DNA from: Verrucomicrobiota bacterium | GTDB lineage: Bacteria > Verrucomicrobiota > Verrucomicrobiia > Limisphaerales > UBA11320 | Reading direction: 5' to 3' | NCBI GenBank assembly: GCA_016199985.1 | Contig: JACQFQ010000069.1 | Location: forward strand, 1 to 64,000 | DNA: 64,000 nucleotides | In this document: in pieces, positions 37,401 to 44,413 of the stretch | Numbering within the stretch: the stretch's first letter is position 1 | Layout: every line of letters begins with the position of its first letter | Notes under the pieces: generated by a model | Seen by the model: the letters and a program-made list of their open reading frames with translations, nothing else | What the model was told of the DNA's origin: nothing | Database searches by the model: none | Program-made: the position numbers and the translations under genes

Positions 37401-38019
37401 GCACGATGTCGGGCAGCTTCTTCGCGGACTCCACCTCCCAGAAATGGAGGGACTGCGATGGATCCCCGTGGCGGGCCAGCAGGACCGCGACGTGGGAGCC
37501 GTTAGGTGAAACGGCGTACCAGTCTATGTCGGTGAGTCCGGTGGGATCCAAATCCAGGGGATTGACCAGAACGATCGCGCGCTCGATGCGATTGCTGCGG
37601 ACGAACGTCGACGGAAAGTGGATGAGCTTTCGCGGACCGCTGTAGGTGTCGGCGACGAGCAGGAACGCGCGATCCTTTGTCCATTGGAGGCCTCGAAACA
37701 ACTCGGCGGGCTGGCTATGCCAGTCGAGCAGACGCTTCTGAATATAGGGGCGGAGGGGCAGTTGATGAACCTCGGCCCGCGTGTAGTCCCTTTGGGCCTG
37801 GAGCCACTGGGCGACCTCGGGGCTCTGTTGGGGATCGCCCTCGAGCCATTGGAAGGGATCAATGAGGGACGTTTGATGAAGAACGTTCGTGACCGGTCGC
37901 TGCGCCGAGGGCGGCGGGACCGTGGCGCCGAAGAGCGCGATGGAAACAAACGGTCCCCACAGAAGCGACCCGGCGAGGAGTCGCGGCGCGCGAACAAGGA
38001 ACAATCTCAACCCATGCAT
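34471..38019 (-). CDS. Fusion of a triad-less prolyl oligopeptidase fold and a PhoD-type phosphatase
   Basis: Single 1182-residue frame. After a signal peptide (LLAGSLLWGPFVSIALF) comes an S9A prolyl-oligopeptidase-like part: DPFQWLEGDPQQSPEVAQW, a beta-propeller (about 50-430) and an alpha/beta-hydrolase domain (to about 725). Where active enzymes have GGSNGG, this protein has EGHGAA, with His588 in the nucleophile place. The Asp loop (GDHDDRV in active forms) is replaced by PAGSAGAG just after Met663, and the catalytic His loop by TPDAPPRN (699-706). From about 728 (GPWSGGVTPVSATVKAKL) it becomes a PhoD-like metallophosphatase with motifs kept: FASCAK, GDF (Asp866), WDDHDY (906-911) and HGDSHM (1082-1087). 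The peptidase part is probably a binding module; the phosphatase is probably active. ATG 38019 is chosen for the signal peptide. Confidence 0.85.
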   Translation of the reverse strand: MHGLRLFLVRAPRLLAGSLLWGPFVSIALFGATVPPPSAQRPVTNVLHQTSLIDPFQWLEGDPQQSPEVAQWLQAQRDYTRAEVHQLPLRPYIQKRLLDWHSQPAELFRGLQWTKDRAFLLVADTYSGPRKLIHFPSTFVRSNRIERAIVLVNPLDLDPTGLTDIDWYAVSPNGSHVAVLLARHGDPSQSLHFWEVESAKKLPDIVPDAQRPSRRGAAAWSAGSQYVLYSSYPTNDLSPGEVKLHRLGSESSADSREAIRELPAGGEIEIRRNEDGGLFIVSAHRPDIDEHLHWIRERNGRWRTIAKASDRVEQVEFGRAPVYLEAPQDESLYALSRDRAPHGRIFRVSLSAPAVTVNSDLVVPELTDLIDSFKPSASGMYLSVLRGGKAFVAFFDRFEKEPIKNVVETPTPGTSSLDEWVVTRGDELLYRVETFLESSEWRGFDPNRSGEKTFFPPFIDSSPVDFVDAKVERMSVRSPDGAKIPLFIIQRKGMRSAGDSPGLLTGYGAAGESQLPRFDWLRRLWLDQVGFIAVAQLRGGSEFGPAWRAAGSGANKRKAFEDLQACARFLVASNFTRANRLAVIAEGHGAAAAAALAIDRPDSVQALVLRDGYYDLIRAELFPSGFRVASEYGFPGTPSVFAALERLSPYRLSETQRPYPTAMFVQTPAGSAGAGMHSRKMAARWQTGTTASRPVFYRTPDAPPRNARELFQQTIERFADEFSFLCDQLNVPFTLVDRGPWSGGVTPVSATVKAKLVSDGMAAELLVSEDATLKDALRLGAVRTRESDHNLVSYDVDRLRPDTAYHYALEINGRVDWASRGRFRTLPPGPASFRMAFASCAKTASASEVFDRIRENHPLFFMNMGDFHYLNINTNSVERYRNAYDQVLSSLPQTLLYRDTAFVYMWDDHDYGGNNSNRKAASHEAARKAYAEYVPHYPLAAGGGDQAIYQSFEVGRVKFILTDLRSERDDVKKTDDAGKSMMGAKQKAWFKDQLLAANGKYPLICWMSSVPWLGAPGANYYSFIKADQHGWFHHTNATDTASKTNKPKPSVEEDHWAVFSAERREIADFVKEHRIQGLCILHGDSHMLAADDGSNGDFATGGGAPIPVMCAAPLDQTSSIKGGPYSQGVYKVKKDEGCFGLLDIVDRGTAIDVSFSGRNIENKEKISLRFSVPAQTSAPPRP

Positions 38020-38279
38020 CCGATGTCTGAAGCCACCATGCCGAGAACCTTCCGCCAGGCGCAAGCCGGGACTGCGTCCACTCGATGAAAGCGCCCTCGC
38101 GTGATTCCCGTAAAAGTTAGACCCCGCCCCCCGCGCGAAGGTTTCACCGATTCGCCGGCGCGCGTCGGACCTGTTCCCCCGACCGCCGACCGTCTGGACA
38201 AAGAATCTTATTGCTATGGTCGACTTCTTGGCTAACTTCACGGGCTCGGTGGACATATAGACACTAACCGCATTTGATC

Positions 38280-38540
38280 GTGAATAGCGAATACTGCAAA
38301 CTAGCTCTGGCCAAAGTGGGCAATCCCAACGTCCTGGTGAACATCATCTCGCGGCGGGTGCGACAGCTCACTTCCGGCGCTGGCGGCTCCAGCCGGCCGC
38401 TCATCGCCAACGTCCAGAATCTCGGCGCCGCAGACATTGCTTTGCTTGAGCTCCTGGAGGACAAGATGGGTTATGAAACTCCTCTCATCGACAAAGTCAT
38501 GGAAGCCCCGGCGCCCCGCAAACGCCGCAGATCCCACTGA
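38280..38540 (+). CDS. rpoZ: RNA polymerase omega subunit
   Basis: Small RNA polymerase subunit that helps assemble the beta-prime chain. 86 residues from the GTG at 38280 (an in-frame TTG at 38274 is an alternative): NSEYCKLALAKVGNPNVLVN, then the family core SRRVRQLTSG and ADIALLELLEDKMGYE. The C-terminus is basic (RKRRRSH). It is followed 153 bases later by smpB on the same strand and lies divergent to the POP-PhoD gene, with 260 bases between them. Confidence 0.85.
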   Translation: MNSEYCKLALAKVGNPNVLVNIISRRVRQLTSGAGGSSRPLIANVQNLGAADIALLELLEDKMGYETPLIDKVMEAPAPRKRRRSH

Positions 38541-38693
38541 AACCGGCGCAACACGCGCCCGACCCTTCAACCGCCCGCTGAACCCTTTCGCTGCCCGGGC
38601 TCCCCAGTTCGCCAACCGCGGGTCGTCCACATTCGGCAAAACCCTGAGGGCCGATCCCCCGCCTTGCGAGCGTCCCCTTAGGTCCGAGCGGTT

Positions 38694-39161
38694 ATGAAAG
38701 CAAGCCAGGCAGAGATCGTCAGCAATCCCAAGGCGAGGCGCGATTACCACATCCTCGACACCTACGAGGCCGGCATCGTCCTGCACGGAACGGAGGTCAA
38801 GACGCTGCGCGGCGGCAAAGGCCAGATCAGCGACGCTTTCGTCCGCGTCGAGAAAGACCAGGCGTTTCTCTACAACGCGCACATCGACGAATACACCTTC
38901 GGCAACCAGCTCAACCACATCCCGAAGGCAGTCCGCAAGCTGCTCCTTCACAAAAGCGAGATCCGGAAGCTGGCCGAGTACGCCGACCAGAAGGGACACT
39001 CCATCGTTCCGCTGTCGTTCTATTGGAAGAACGGAAAGGTCAAAGTGCTGCTGGCGGTCGGCAAGGGCAAGGGAGAGTTCGACAAGCGCGACGACATCCG
39101 CCAACGGGAGGCGGATCGGGACCTCAAGCGCGCGACCATGAAGCACTCCAAGGGACGCTAG
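38694..39161 (+). CDS. smpB: SsrA-binding protein SmpB
   Basis: tmRNA partner for trans-translation rescue of stalled ribosomes. 155 residues: NPKARRDYHILDTYEAGIVL, the GTEVKTLRGGK motif, DAFVRV, YNAHIDEY, the HKSEIRKL and PLSFYWKNGKVKV strands, and the basic tail with KRDDIRQREADRDLKRA. All typical features are present. Its TAG stop lies in a CTAG that also contains the stop of purK on the other strand. Confidence 0.95.
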   Translation: MKASQAEIVSNPKARRDYHILDTYEAGIVLHGTEVKTLRGGKGQISDAFVRVEKDQAFLYNAHIDEYTFGNQLNHIPKAVRKLLLHKSEIRKLAEYADQKGHSIVPLSFYWKNGKVKVLLAVGKGKGEFDKRDDIRQREADRDLKRATMKHSKGR

Positions 39162-40306
39162 AGCCGGGCAGCCAGCCGATCCCGCGCCTGCAGGACACGA
39201 CGCACGGCTTCCTGGGCGTCGCCCCCCAGAGCGTTCAGGTGTCCCATCTTCCGTCCGACGCGTGCCTCGGCCTTTCCGTACAGATGCAGCTTCACAGCGG
39301 GATCCTCGAGGGCGGCGCGCCAATTCGGTTCCCCTCCCTCCCACAGATGGCCCAGCAGATTCGCCATCGCGGCGGGCTTGTGAAGGGCCGCGTCCCCGAG
39401 AGGGAGGCCGCAGACCGCGCGCAACTGCTGCTCGAACTGGCTCGTGGGGCACGCGTCGAGGGTGAGATGCCCGCTGTTGTGGGTCCGCGGCGCGAGCTCA
39501 TTGACGAGGATGCGTCCGTCCCGCGCCACAAACATCTCCACGGTCAGCAGGCCGACCACTTCAAGCGCCTCCAGAATCCCTGCCGCGATGCGCGTGGCCT
39601 CCGCGGTCTGCGCGGCGGAGATCGCGGCGGGAGCGAATGTGACGTCGAGAATGTGATGCGCGTGGGTGTTCTCGAAGACTGGAAACGCCTGAAACGCGCC
39701 CGTGAAAGTTCTCGCGCCAACGACGGAGATCTCCTTTTCAAAATCAACAAACGCCTCGTAGATGCCCTCCGCTCCCTTCAGGCCCGCGAACGCCGGGGCG
39801 ACGTCCCGCGCGGATCGCAACATCGTCTGGCCCTTCCCGTCGTAACCGAAGCTCGCGGTTTTCAGAACACCCGGAAGCCCGAGATCGCGGAGCGCGGCCT
39901 CAAGGTCCCTGAGCGCGACCACGCGACGGAAGGGAGTGACCGGGAATCCGCGCTCGAGAAGGAAGCCCTTTTCCCGGAGCCTTTGCTGCGTGATGTGCAG
40001 GACACGGCCATCCGGCCGCACGGGCGCGCGCTCCGCGGCGGCGGCGGTGGCGGCCGAGGGAACATTCTCAAACTCGAACGTGACCACGTCCACGCTTTGC
40101 GCGAAGGCGCGGACGGCGTCCAGGTCGTCGTAGCGGGCGACCACATCGCGGTCGGCCACGTCGCCGGCGGGGGAATCGGCTTCGGGCGAGAAGATCGCCA
40201 CGCGATAGCCCATCTGCTTCGCGGCGATGGCGAGCATCCGGCCGAGCTGGCCGCTGCCCAGGATCCCGATCGTTGCGCCGGGAAGGATCACGGAGGTTGG
40301 AGACAT
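39158..40306 (-). CDS. purK: N5-carboxyaminoimidazole ribonucleotide synthase
   Basis: ATP-grasp enzyme of purine synthesis that makes N5-CAIR from AIR, bicarbonate and ATP. 382 residues with GILGSGQLGRMLAIAAKQMGY at the N-terminus, a central ATP-grasp domain (GVLKTASFGYDGKGQ; ISVVGART), and the RTHNSGHLTLDAC segment typical of PurK. Second gene of a purE-purK operon, 42 bases after purE. The end overlaps the convergent smpB gene by four bases. Confidence 0.94.
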   Translation of the reverse strand: MSPTSVILPGATIGILGSGQLGRMLAIAAKQMGYRVAIFSPEADSPAGDVADRDVVARYDDLDAVRAFAQSVDVVTFEFENVPSAATAAAAERAPVRPDGRVLHITQQRLREKGFLLERGFPVTPFRRVVALRDLEAALRDLGLPGVLKTASFGYDGKGQTMLRSARDVAPAFAGLKGAEGIYEAFVDFEKEISVVGARTFTGAFQAFPVFENTHAHHILDVTFAPAAISAAQTAEATRIAAGILEALEVVGLLTVEMFVARDGRILVNELAPRTHNSGHLTLDACPTSQFEQQLRAVCGLPLGDAALHKPAAMANLLGHLWEGGEPNWRAALEDPAVKLHLYGKAEARVGRKMGHLNALGGDAQEAVRRVLQARDRLAARL

Positions 40307-40348
40307 GGGGATAGGGGATGGAGGGACGGAACGCGGCGCCGGGCCCGG

Positions 40349-40861
40349 CTATCCGCGAGGCGGTAATCCCGTGTTTTTGAGAACGGCATGCGTTTGTCGC
40401 TTGCGAAACCGCTCGTAAGCGCGGCGGAACCGCGCGTGTTTCACGCCAAGGATGGACGTCGCAAGCAGGGCGGCGTTCACGGCGCCGGCCTTCCCGATCG
40501 CCACGGTCGCGACCGGGACGCCGCCGGGCATCTGAACGATCGAGAGCAAGGAGTCCAGGCCCTTGAGCGACTTCGATTCGACGGGCACGCCGATCACCGG
40601 GAGAGCGGTCTTGGAGGCGCACATGCCAGGCAGATGCGCCGCGCCGCCCGCGCCGGCGATGATGACCTCGAGGCCGCGTTGGATCGCCGAGCCCGCGTAT
40701 TGAAAAAGCAAATCCGGTGTCCGGTGCGCGGAGACGACCTGGGCTTCGTAGGGCACGCCCAGCTCCTCCAGCTGCGCCACGGCATGCTGCAGGGTTTCCC
40801 AATCGGATTGGCTCCCCATGATAATCCCCACCAGCGGGGAGGTCTTGGACTTCGATTTCAC
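40349..40861 (-). CDS. purE: N5-CAIR mutase
   Basis: Converts N5-CAIR to CAIR in purine synthesis, the step after PurK. 170 residues with the class I motifs VGIIMGSQSDWETL, VVSAHRTPD, IAGAGGAAHLPGM and GVPVESKSL. Because purK is present, the mutase class is expected. The start is a GTG at 40861. The predicted promoter lies so close that the transcript would begin at or next to this codon. Confidence 0.94.
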   Translation of the reverse strand: MKSKSKTSPLVGIIMGSQSDWETLQHAVAQLEELGVPYEAQVVSAHRTPDLLFQYAGSAIQRGLEVIIAGAGGAAHLPGMCASKTALPVIGVPVESKSLKGLDSLLSIVQMPGGVPVATVAIGKAGAVNAALLATSILGVKHARFRRAYERFRKRQTHAVLKNTGLPPRG

Positions 40862-40868
40862 GCGGGGG

Positions 40869-40897
40869 ACTTAACCGACTTCACGCTTGAATTGCAA
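40869..40897 (-). promoter_or_regulatory. Sigma-70-type promoter of purE-purK
   Basis: Minus strand TTGCAA (40892-40897), 17 bases, TTAAGT (40869-40874). The start of transcription expected near 40862 is next to the GTG start at 40861, giving a leaderless message. No purine riboswitch fits in so short a leader. Confidence 0.45.
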
Positions 40898-40945
40898 TGC
40901 CCGCCGCGAGAGCTTCGCCGCGCAAACCGCGCGTCCGCGAAACAG

Positions 40946-41689
40946 ATGCCCCAAGATCCACCAACGCCGGCTGTGAGGCCGCTTCCCGCCGCCGCGCGGC
41001 GAAGACTCGCGGCCTTCCTCAAGATAGTCCTGTGCGTTGCCGCAGTCTATGCCGCCCGCCGGTGGCGTCTCTCCGAGCACTTTCTCCAACTCGTGCAGAG
41101 CCTCGAAGGGCTGGGATGGGTGGGAATGCTCGGCTTTATCGGGCTCTACATCGCCGCGTGCGTCCTGCTGGTGCCGGGATCCATCTTGACGCTCGGCGCC
41201 GGAAGCGTGTTTGGAATCGCGCGAGGAACACTGCTCGTCTCGGTGGCAAGCACCCTGGGCGCGATCTGCGCCTTCCTCGTGGGACGCCATCTCGCGCGCG
41301 ACTGGGTGCGTCGAAAGCTCGCGAGCCATCCGAAGTTCCAGGCGATCGATCAAGCGGTCGCCTCCGAGGGCTGGAAGGTCGTCGGACTCACCCGGCTCTC
41401 GCCCGTGTTCCCGTTCGTCCTTCTCAACTACGCCTACGGCTTGACGAGCGTTTCCCTGCGCGACTACTGGCTGGCCTCCTGGGTGGGCATGCTTCCAGGC
41501 ACGATCCTCTATGTGTATCTCGGATCTCTCGCGCATGATGTGGCGAGCCTCGCCCAACCACGATCCGAGGGGCGAACCCCCCTGGAATGGACGCTCTATG
41601 GGATCGGTTTGATCGCCACCGTGGCGGTGACGGTGGGTGTCGCCCGCGTCGCGAAGTCCGCCCTGGCAGAGCGATTGAAAACCCCGTGA
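40946..41689 (+). CDS. TVP38/TMEM64 family membrane protein
   Basis: Polytopic inner-membrane protein of the DedA-related SNARE-associated (VTT) family, 247 residues. Five or six hydrophobic segments; the family core is visible as LVPGSILTLGAGSVFG, GRHLARDWV, GLTRLSPVFPFVLLNYAYGLT and WLASWVGMLPGTILYVYLGS. Some members are lipid scramblases or linked to selenite and metal handling. ATG 40946 gives the expected N-terminus. The flavoprotein gene starts one base after its stop, so they form one unit; this pairing recurs in other bacteria. Confidence 0.88.
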   Translation: MPQDPPTPAVRPLPAAARRRLAAFLKIVLCVAAVYAARRWRLSEHFLQLVQSLEGLGWVGMLGFIGLYIAACVLLVPGSILTLGAGSVFGIARGTLLVSVASTLGAICAFLVGRHLARDWVRRKLASHPKFQAIDQAVASEGWKVVGLTRLSPVFPFVLLNYAYGLTSVSLRDYWLASWVGMLPGTILYVYLGSLAHDVASLAQPRSEGRTPLEWTLYGIGLIATVAVTVGVARVAKSALAERLKTP

Positions 41690-41690
41690 C

Positions 41691-43244
41691 ATGAACCTCT
41701 CCACAGCCGCCTCCAACGCCGCTTGGCCCGCGCCCTTGGATGAACACAACCGTCGGTTGCTCGAGAACGCGCATCCGCCGGATTGGAAGAATCCGAAGCC
41801 GCGCAACCCCTACAATCTTGTCGTGATCGGAGCGGGCGCCGCCGGGTTGGTGACGGCCGCGGGCGCCGCCGGGCTTGGCGCGAGAGTGGCGCTGGTCGAG
41901 AGGCATCTCATGGGCGGAGATTGTTTGAACGTCGGATGCGTCCCCTCCAAAACGATGCTCGCAAGCGCCCACGCCGCCTCAATGATCGCGCGCGCGCGCG
42001 ACCTCGGCGTTCGATGCGAAGCGGCGCAGGTCGACTTCGTGGCGGTGATGGAGCGGGTGCGACGACTGCGAGCCGGCATCAGCCCGCAGGATTCGGTCCG
42101 GCGCTTCACGGACCTGGGCGTCGATGTCTTCCTGGGATCCGCATCGTTTGCCGGCCCCGACAGGGTTGAGGTCGCGGGCGAATCGCTCCGCTTCTCGCGA
42201 GCGGTCATCGCGACCGGCGCCCGTCCCATCGTCCCGGAGATTCCCGGCTTGATCGAGGCGGCCCCGCTCACGAACGAAACCGTCTTCAACCTCACCGTAT
42301 TGCCTCGCCGACTGGCGGTCATCGGAGGCGGCCCCGTCGGATGCGAACTCGCGCAAGCCTTCCAACGCTTGGGGAGCCGCGTCGTGCTGATTCACAACAA
42401 AGCCCGGCTGTTGGATCGCGACGACGCCGACGCCGCAAAGGCCCTGAGGGCGGCGTTGGAGCGCGATGGCGTGGATGTCCGGCTGGACGCGATCTGCTCC
42501 CGAGTTGAAGGATTGGGCGACGCGAAGAGGCTGGTGATCGCGCAGACCGGCGGGCGGAGCGCGGTGGATGTGGATCAAATCCTCGTCGCCGCGGGTCGCG
42601 CGCCCAACGTCGAGGGACTGGGCTTGGAGTCCGCCGGAGTCGCGCACACGACTTCGGGCGGAGTTCAGGTGGACGACTTCCTGCGAACCACCTGCCCGCG
42701 CGTCTACGCCTGCGGAGATGTTTGCCTGAGTCAGCGATTCACGCACGCGGCGGACTTTGCCGCGAGGATTGTCATCCAAAACGCCCTGTTCAGCGTCGGG
42801 AGAATAGGCAAGAGACGTCTCAGCGCATGGAACCTGTCGTGGTGCGCCTACACCGACCCCGAGGTGGCCCAGGTGGGCCTTCGCGCCAGCGAGGCGGACG
42901 CGCGGGGAATTCCGACGGAAACCTTCATCACGCCCTTCGACAAGGTCGATCGCGCCCTCACGGATGGCGACACGGACGGCTTCGTGAAGATCGTGGCGAG
43001 AAAAGGATCCGGGGCCATCCTGGGAGGGACCATTGTCGGGCGGCATGCGGGAGAACTCATCAGCGAAGTGTCCGCCGCCATGGCGGGCAACCTGACTCTC
43101 TCCCGGTTGGCTGGCGTGATCCACCCCTACCCCACTCGCGCCGACGCGATCCGCAAATGCGGCGATCTCTTCAACAAAGGCCGGCTGACGGATCGGGCGC
43201 GATCGGTCTTCACGACCTGGCTGCGATGGCGGCGAGGTCGGTGA
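41691..43244 (+). CDS. MerA-like pyridine nucleotide-disulfide oxidoreductase
   Basis: FAD-dependent flavoprotein, 517 residues. An N-terminal extension of about 41 residues precedes the FAD-binding GAGAAG (47-52), the redox-active disulfide GGDCLNVGCVPSK (Cys78, Cys83), a second dinucleotide fold VIGGGPVGCELAQAF, the FAD motif RVYACGDVC and the dimerisation domain with WCAYTDPEVAQVG and HPYPTRAD. The CAYTDPE and HPYPT forms are like mercuric reductase, but there is no HMA domain and no C-terminal Cys pair, so mercury reduction is unlikely. The neighbouring TVP38 protein suggests a membrane-linked redox role. Confidence 0.85.
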   Translation: MNLSTAASNAAWPAPLDEHNRRLLENAHPPDWKNPKPRNPYNLVVIGAGAAGLVTAAGAAGLGARVALVERHLMGGDCLNVGCVPSKTMLASAHAASMIARARDLGVRCEAAQVDFVAVMERVRRLRAGISPQDSVRRFTDLGVDVFLGSASFAGPDRVEVAGESLRFSRAVIATGARPIVPEIPGLIEAAPLTNETVFNLTVLPRRLAVIGGGPVGCELAQAFQRLGSRVVLIHNKARLLDRDDADAAKALRAALERDGVDVRLDAICSRVEGLGDAKRLVIAQTGGRSAVDVDQILVAAGRAPNVEGLGLESAGVAHTTSGGVQVDDFLRTTCPRVYACGDVCLSQRFTHAADFAARIVIQNALFSVGRIGKRRLSAWNLSWCAYTDPEVAQVGLRASEADARGIPTETFITPFDKVDRALTDGDTDGFVKIVARKGSGAILGGTIVGRHAGELISEVSAAMAGNLTLSRLAGVIHPYPTRADAIRKCGDLFNKGRLTDRARSVFTTWLRWRRGR

Positions 43245-43306
43245 GAGAAGGTCGCAGCAAGGCAAAAACTGCACGGATCGTGGGCATTGCGCGCTGAAGG
43301 GACGGC

Positions 43307-43322
43307 TTGGCTTGGTTTTCGC
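43307..43322 (+). promoter_or_regulatory. Possible sigma-54 promoter upstream of fliQ
   Basis: TTGGCTTGGTTTTCGC has GG and GC separated by exactly ten bases, as in the -24/-12 elements of sigma-54 promoters, with TGGC intact but TCGC instead of TTGC. Transcription would start about 30 bases before the fliQ ATG. Only a weak match. Confidence 0.25.
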
Positions 43323-43364
43323 TTAACGGAGTTCGAAGCGCATGTCTGAAGCGCCTCGATCCGC

Positions 43365-43634
43365 ATGAATCCTGAGTACGCCGTCGACCTTTTGAAGAAC
43401 ACGATGCTGCAAGCGGCCACGCTTGCGGCGCCTGTGCTGCTCACCGCCATGACCATCGGGCTCCTGGTGAGCCTGTTTCAGGCGGTCACATCCATCCATG
43501 AGCAGACCCTTTCCTTTGTGCCCAAGGTGGTGGGCATTCTGGCGCTGCTGATCTTCCTTCTGCCATGGATGACCCGCAGCATGCTCGAGTTCACCCAGGC
43601 GATGATCGAGCGCATGCCCCAAATGGCGCACTGA
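43365..43634 (+). CDS. fliQ: Flagellar export gate protein FliQ
   Basis: Small export-gate subunit of the flagellar type III apparatus, 89 residues with two membrane helices (ATLAAPVLLTAMTIGLLVSLFQAV and VVGILALLIFLLPWM). The connecting TSIHEQTLSFVPK is highly conserved in FliQ. First gene of the island; fliP, which normally precedes it, is missing. The downstream order R, FlhB, FlhA confirms the call. Confidence 0.93.
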   Translation: MNPEYAVDLLKNTMLQAATLAAPVLLTAMTIGLLVSLFQAVTSIHEQTLSFVPKVVGILALLIFLLPWMTRSMLEFTQAMIERMPQMAH

Positions 43635-43644
43635 TCGTTGTCTC

Positions 43645-44406
43645 ATGCACGAGATCTACACGGGAGCCATGGTATTCGCGCGCTGCAGCGCGTTGCTGCT
43701 CACATTCCCGATCTTCGCCTCGCCCCAGTTTCCCGCGCGTTTGCGCATCTCACTGGCGCTCTTTGTGGCGGTGCTGATCACCCCCGGACTGGCCTCGCAG
43801 GCGACGCTGGGCCTGGGCTTCTGGGACCTGGTGGCGGACCTTCTGCGCGAGGTCGCCGTCGGGTTGCTGCTCGGATTTGTGGGTCGACTGACCTTCAACG
43901 CCCTGGAGTTTTTCGCGGGGATTGTCGGGATGGAGGTGGGGGTCAACATGGCGTTCATCTTCAATCCGCTCTCCGAGTCCCGCACCGAGGTCTTCGGAAC
44001 CCTGGCCTACCTGCTCGGCGCGATGCTGCTATTCACGCTGGACCTCCATCACTGGATGCTGGGCGCGTTCCAAAGGAGCTACGCGCTGGTTCCCATCCAC
44101 CGGGCGGGGATCTCCATGCCGCTCTACCACGGCGTGATGTCGCGCGTCAGCGAGGTGTTCCAGGCGGGGTTCATCATGGCCGCGCCCGTCGTCGCGATCT
44201 CCTTCCTGATCTCGGTCACCTTCGCGATGCTGAGCCGGGCGGTCCCCAGCATGAATGTGTTCGCCGAGAGCTTCGGGTTCCGCATTCTGGCGGGATTGAT
44301 GGTGACCGGATTCACGCTGAACCTCACCGCCCAGCACGCGGCAAATTATTTGCGCCGGCTCCCGGATGACCTGGCGCGAGTGGCGAAAATGATGGCCCTG
44401 ACCTGA
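43645..44406 (+). CDS. fliR: Flagellar export gate protein FliR
   Basis: Membrane component of the export gate, 253 residues. It starts 10 bases after fliQ. Six hydrophobic segments can be placed (e.g. ARCSALLLTFPIF, EVAVGLLLGFVGRLTFNALEF, VVAISFLISVTFAMLSRAVPSMNVFA). The LGFVGRLTFNALEFFAGIVG and PSMNVFAESFGFRI stretches are typical of FliR. An injectisome homologue would look similar, but the neighbouring fliA and motAB favour flagella. Confidence 0.92.
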   Translation: MHEIYTGAMVFARCSALLLTFPIFASPQFPARLRISLALFVAVLITPGLASQATLGLGFWDLVADLLREVAVGLLLGFVGRLTFNALEFFAGIVGMEVGVNMAFIFNPLSESRTEVFGTLAYLLGAMLLFTLDLHHWMLGAFQRSYALVPIHRAGISMPLYHGVMSRVSEVFQAGFIMAAPVVAISFLISVTFAMLSRAVPSMNVFAESFGFRILAGLMVTGFTLNLTAQHAANYLRRLPDDLARVAKMMALT

Positions 44407-44413
44407 CCCGCCC

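Noticed and set aside
41691..43244. Mercuric reductase (merA)
   Set aside because: No HMA domain, no C-terminal vicinal cysteines, and no merR, merT or merP nearby.
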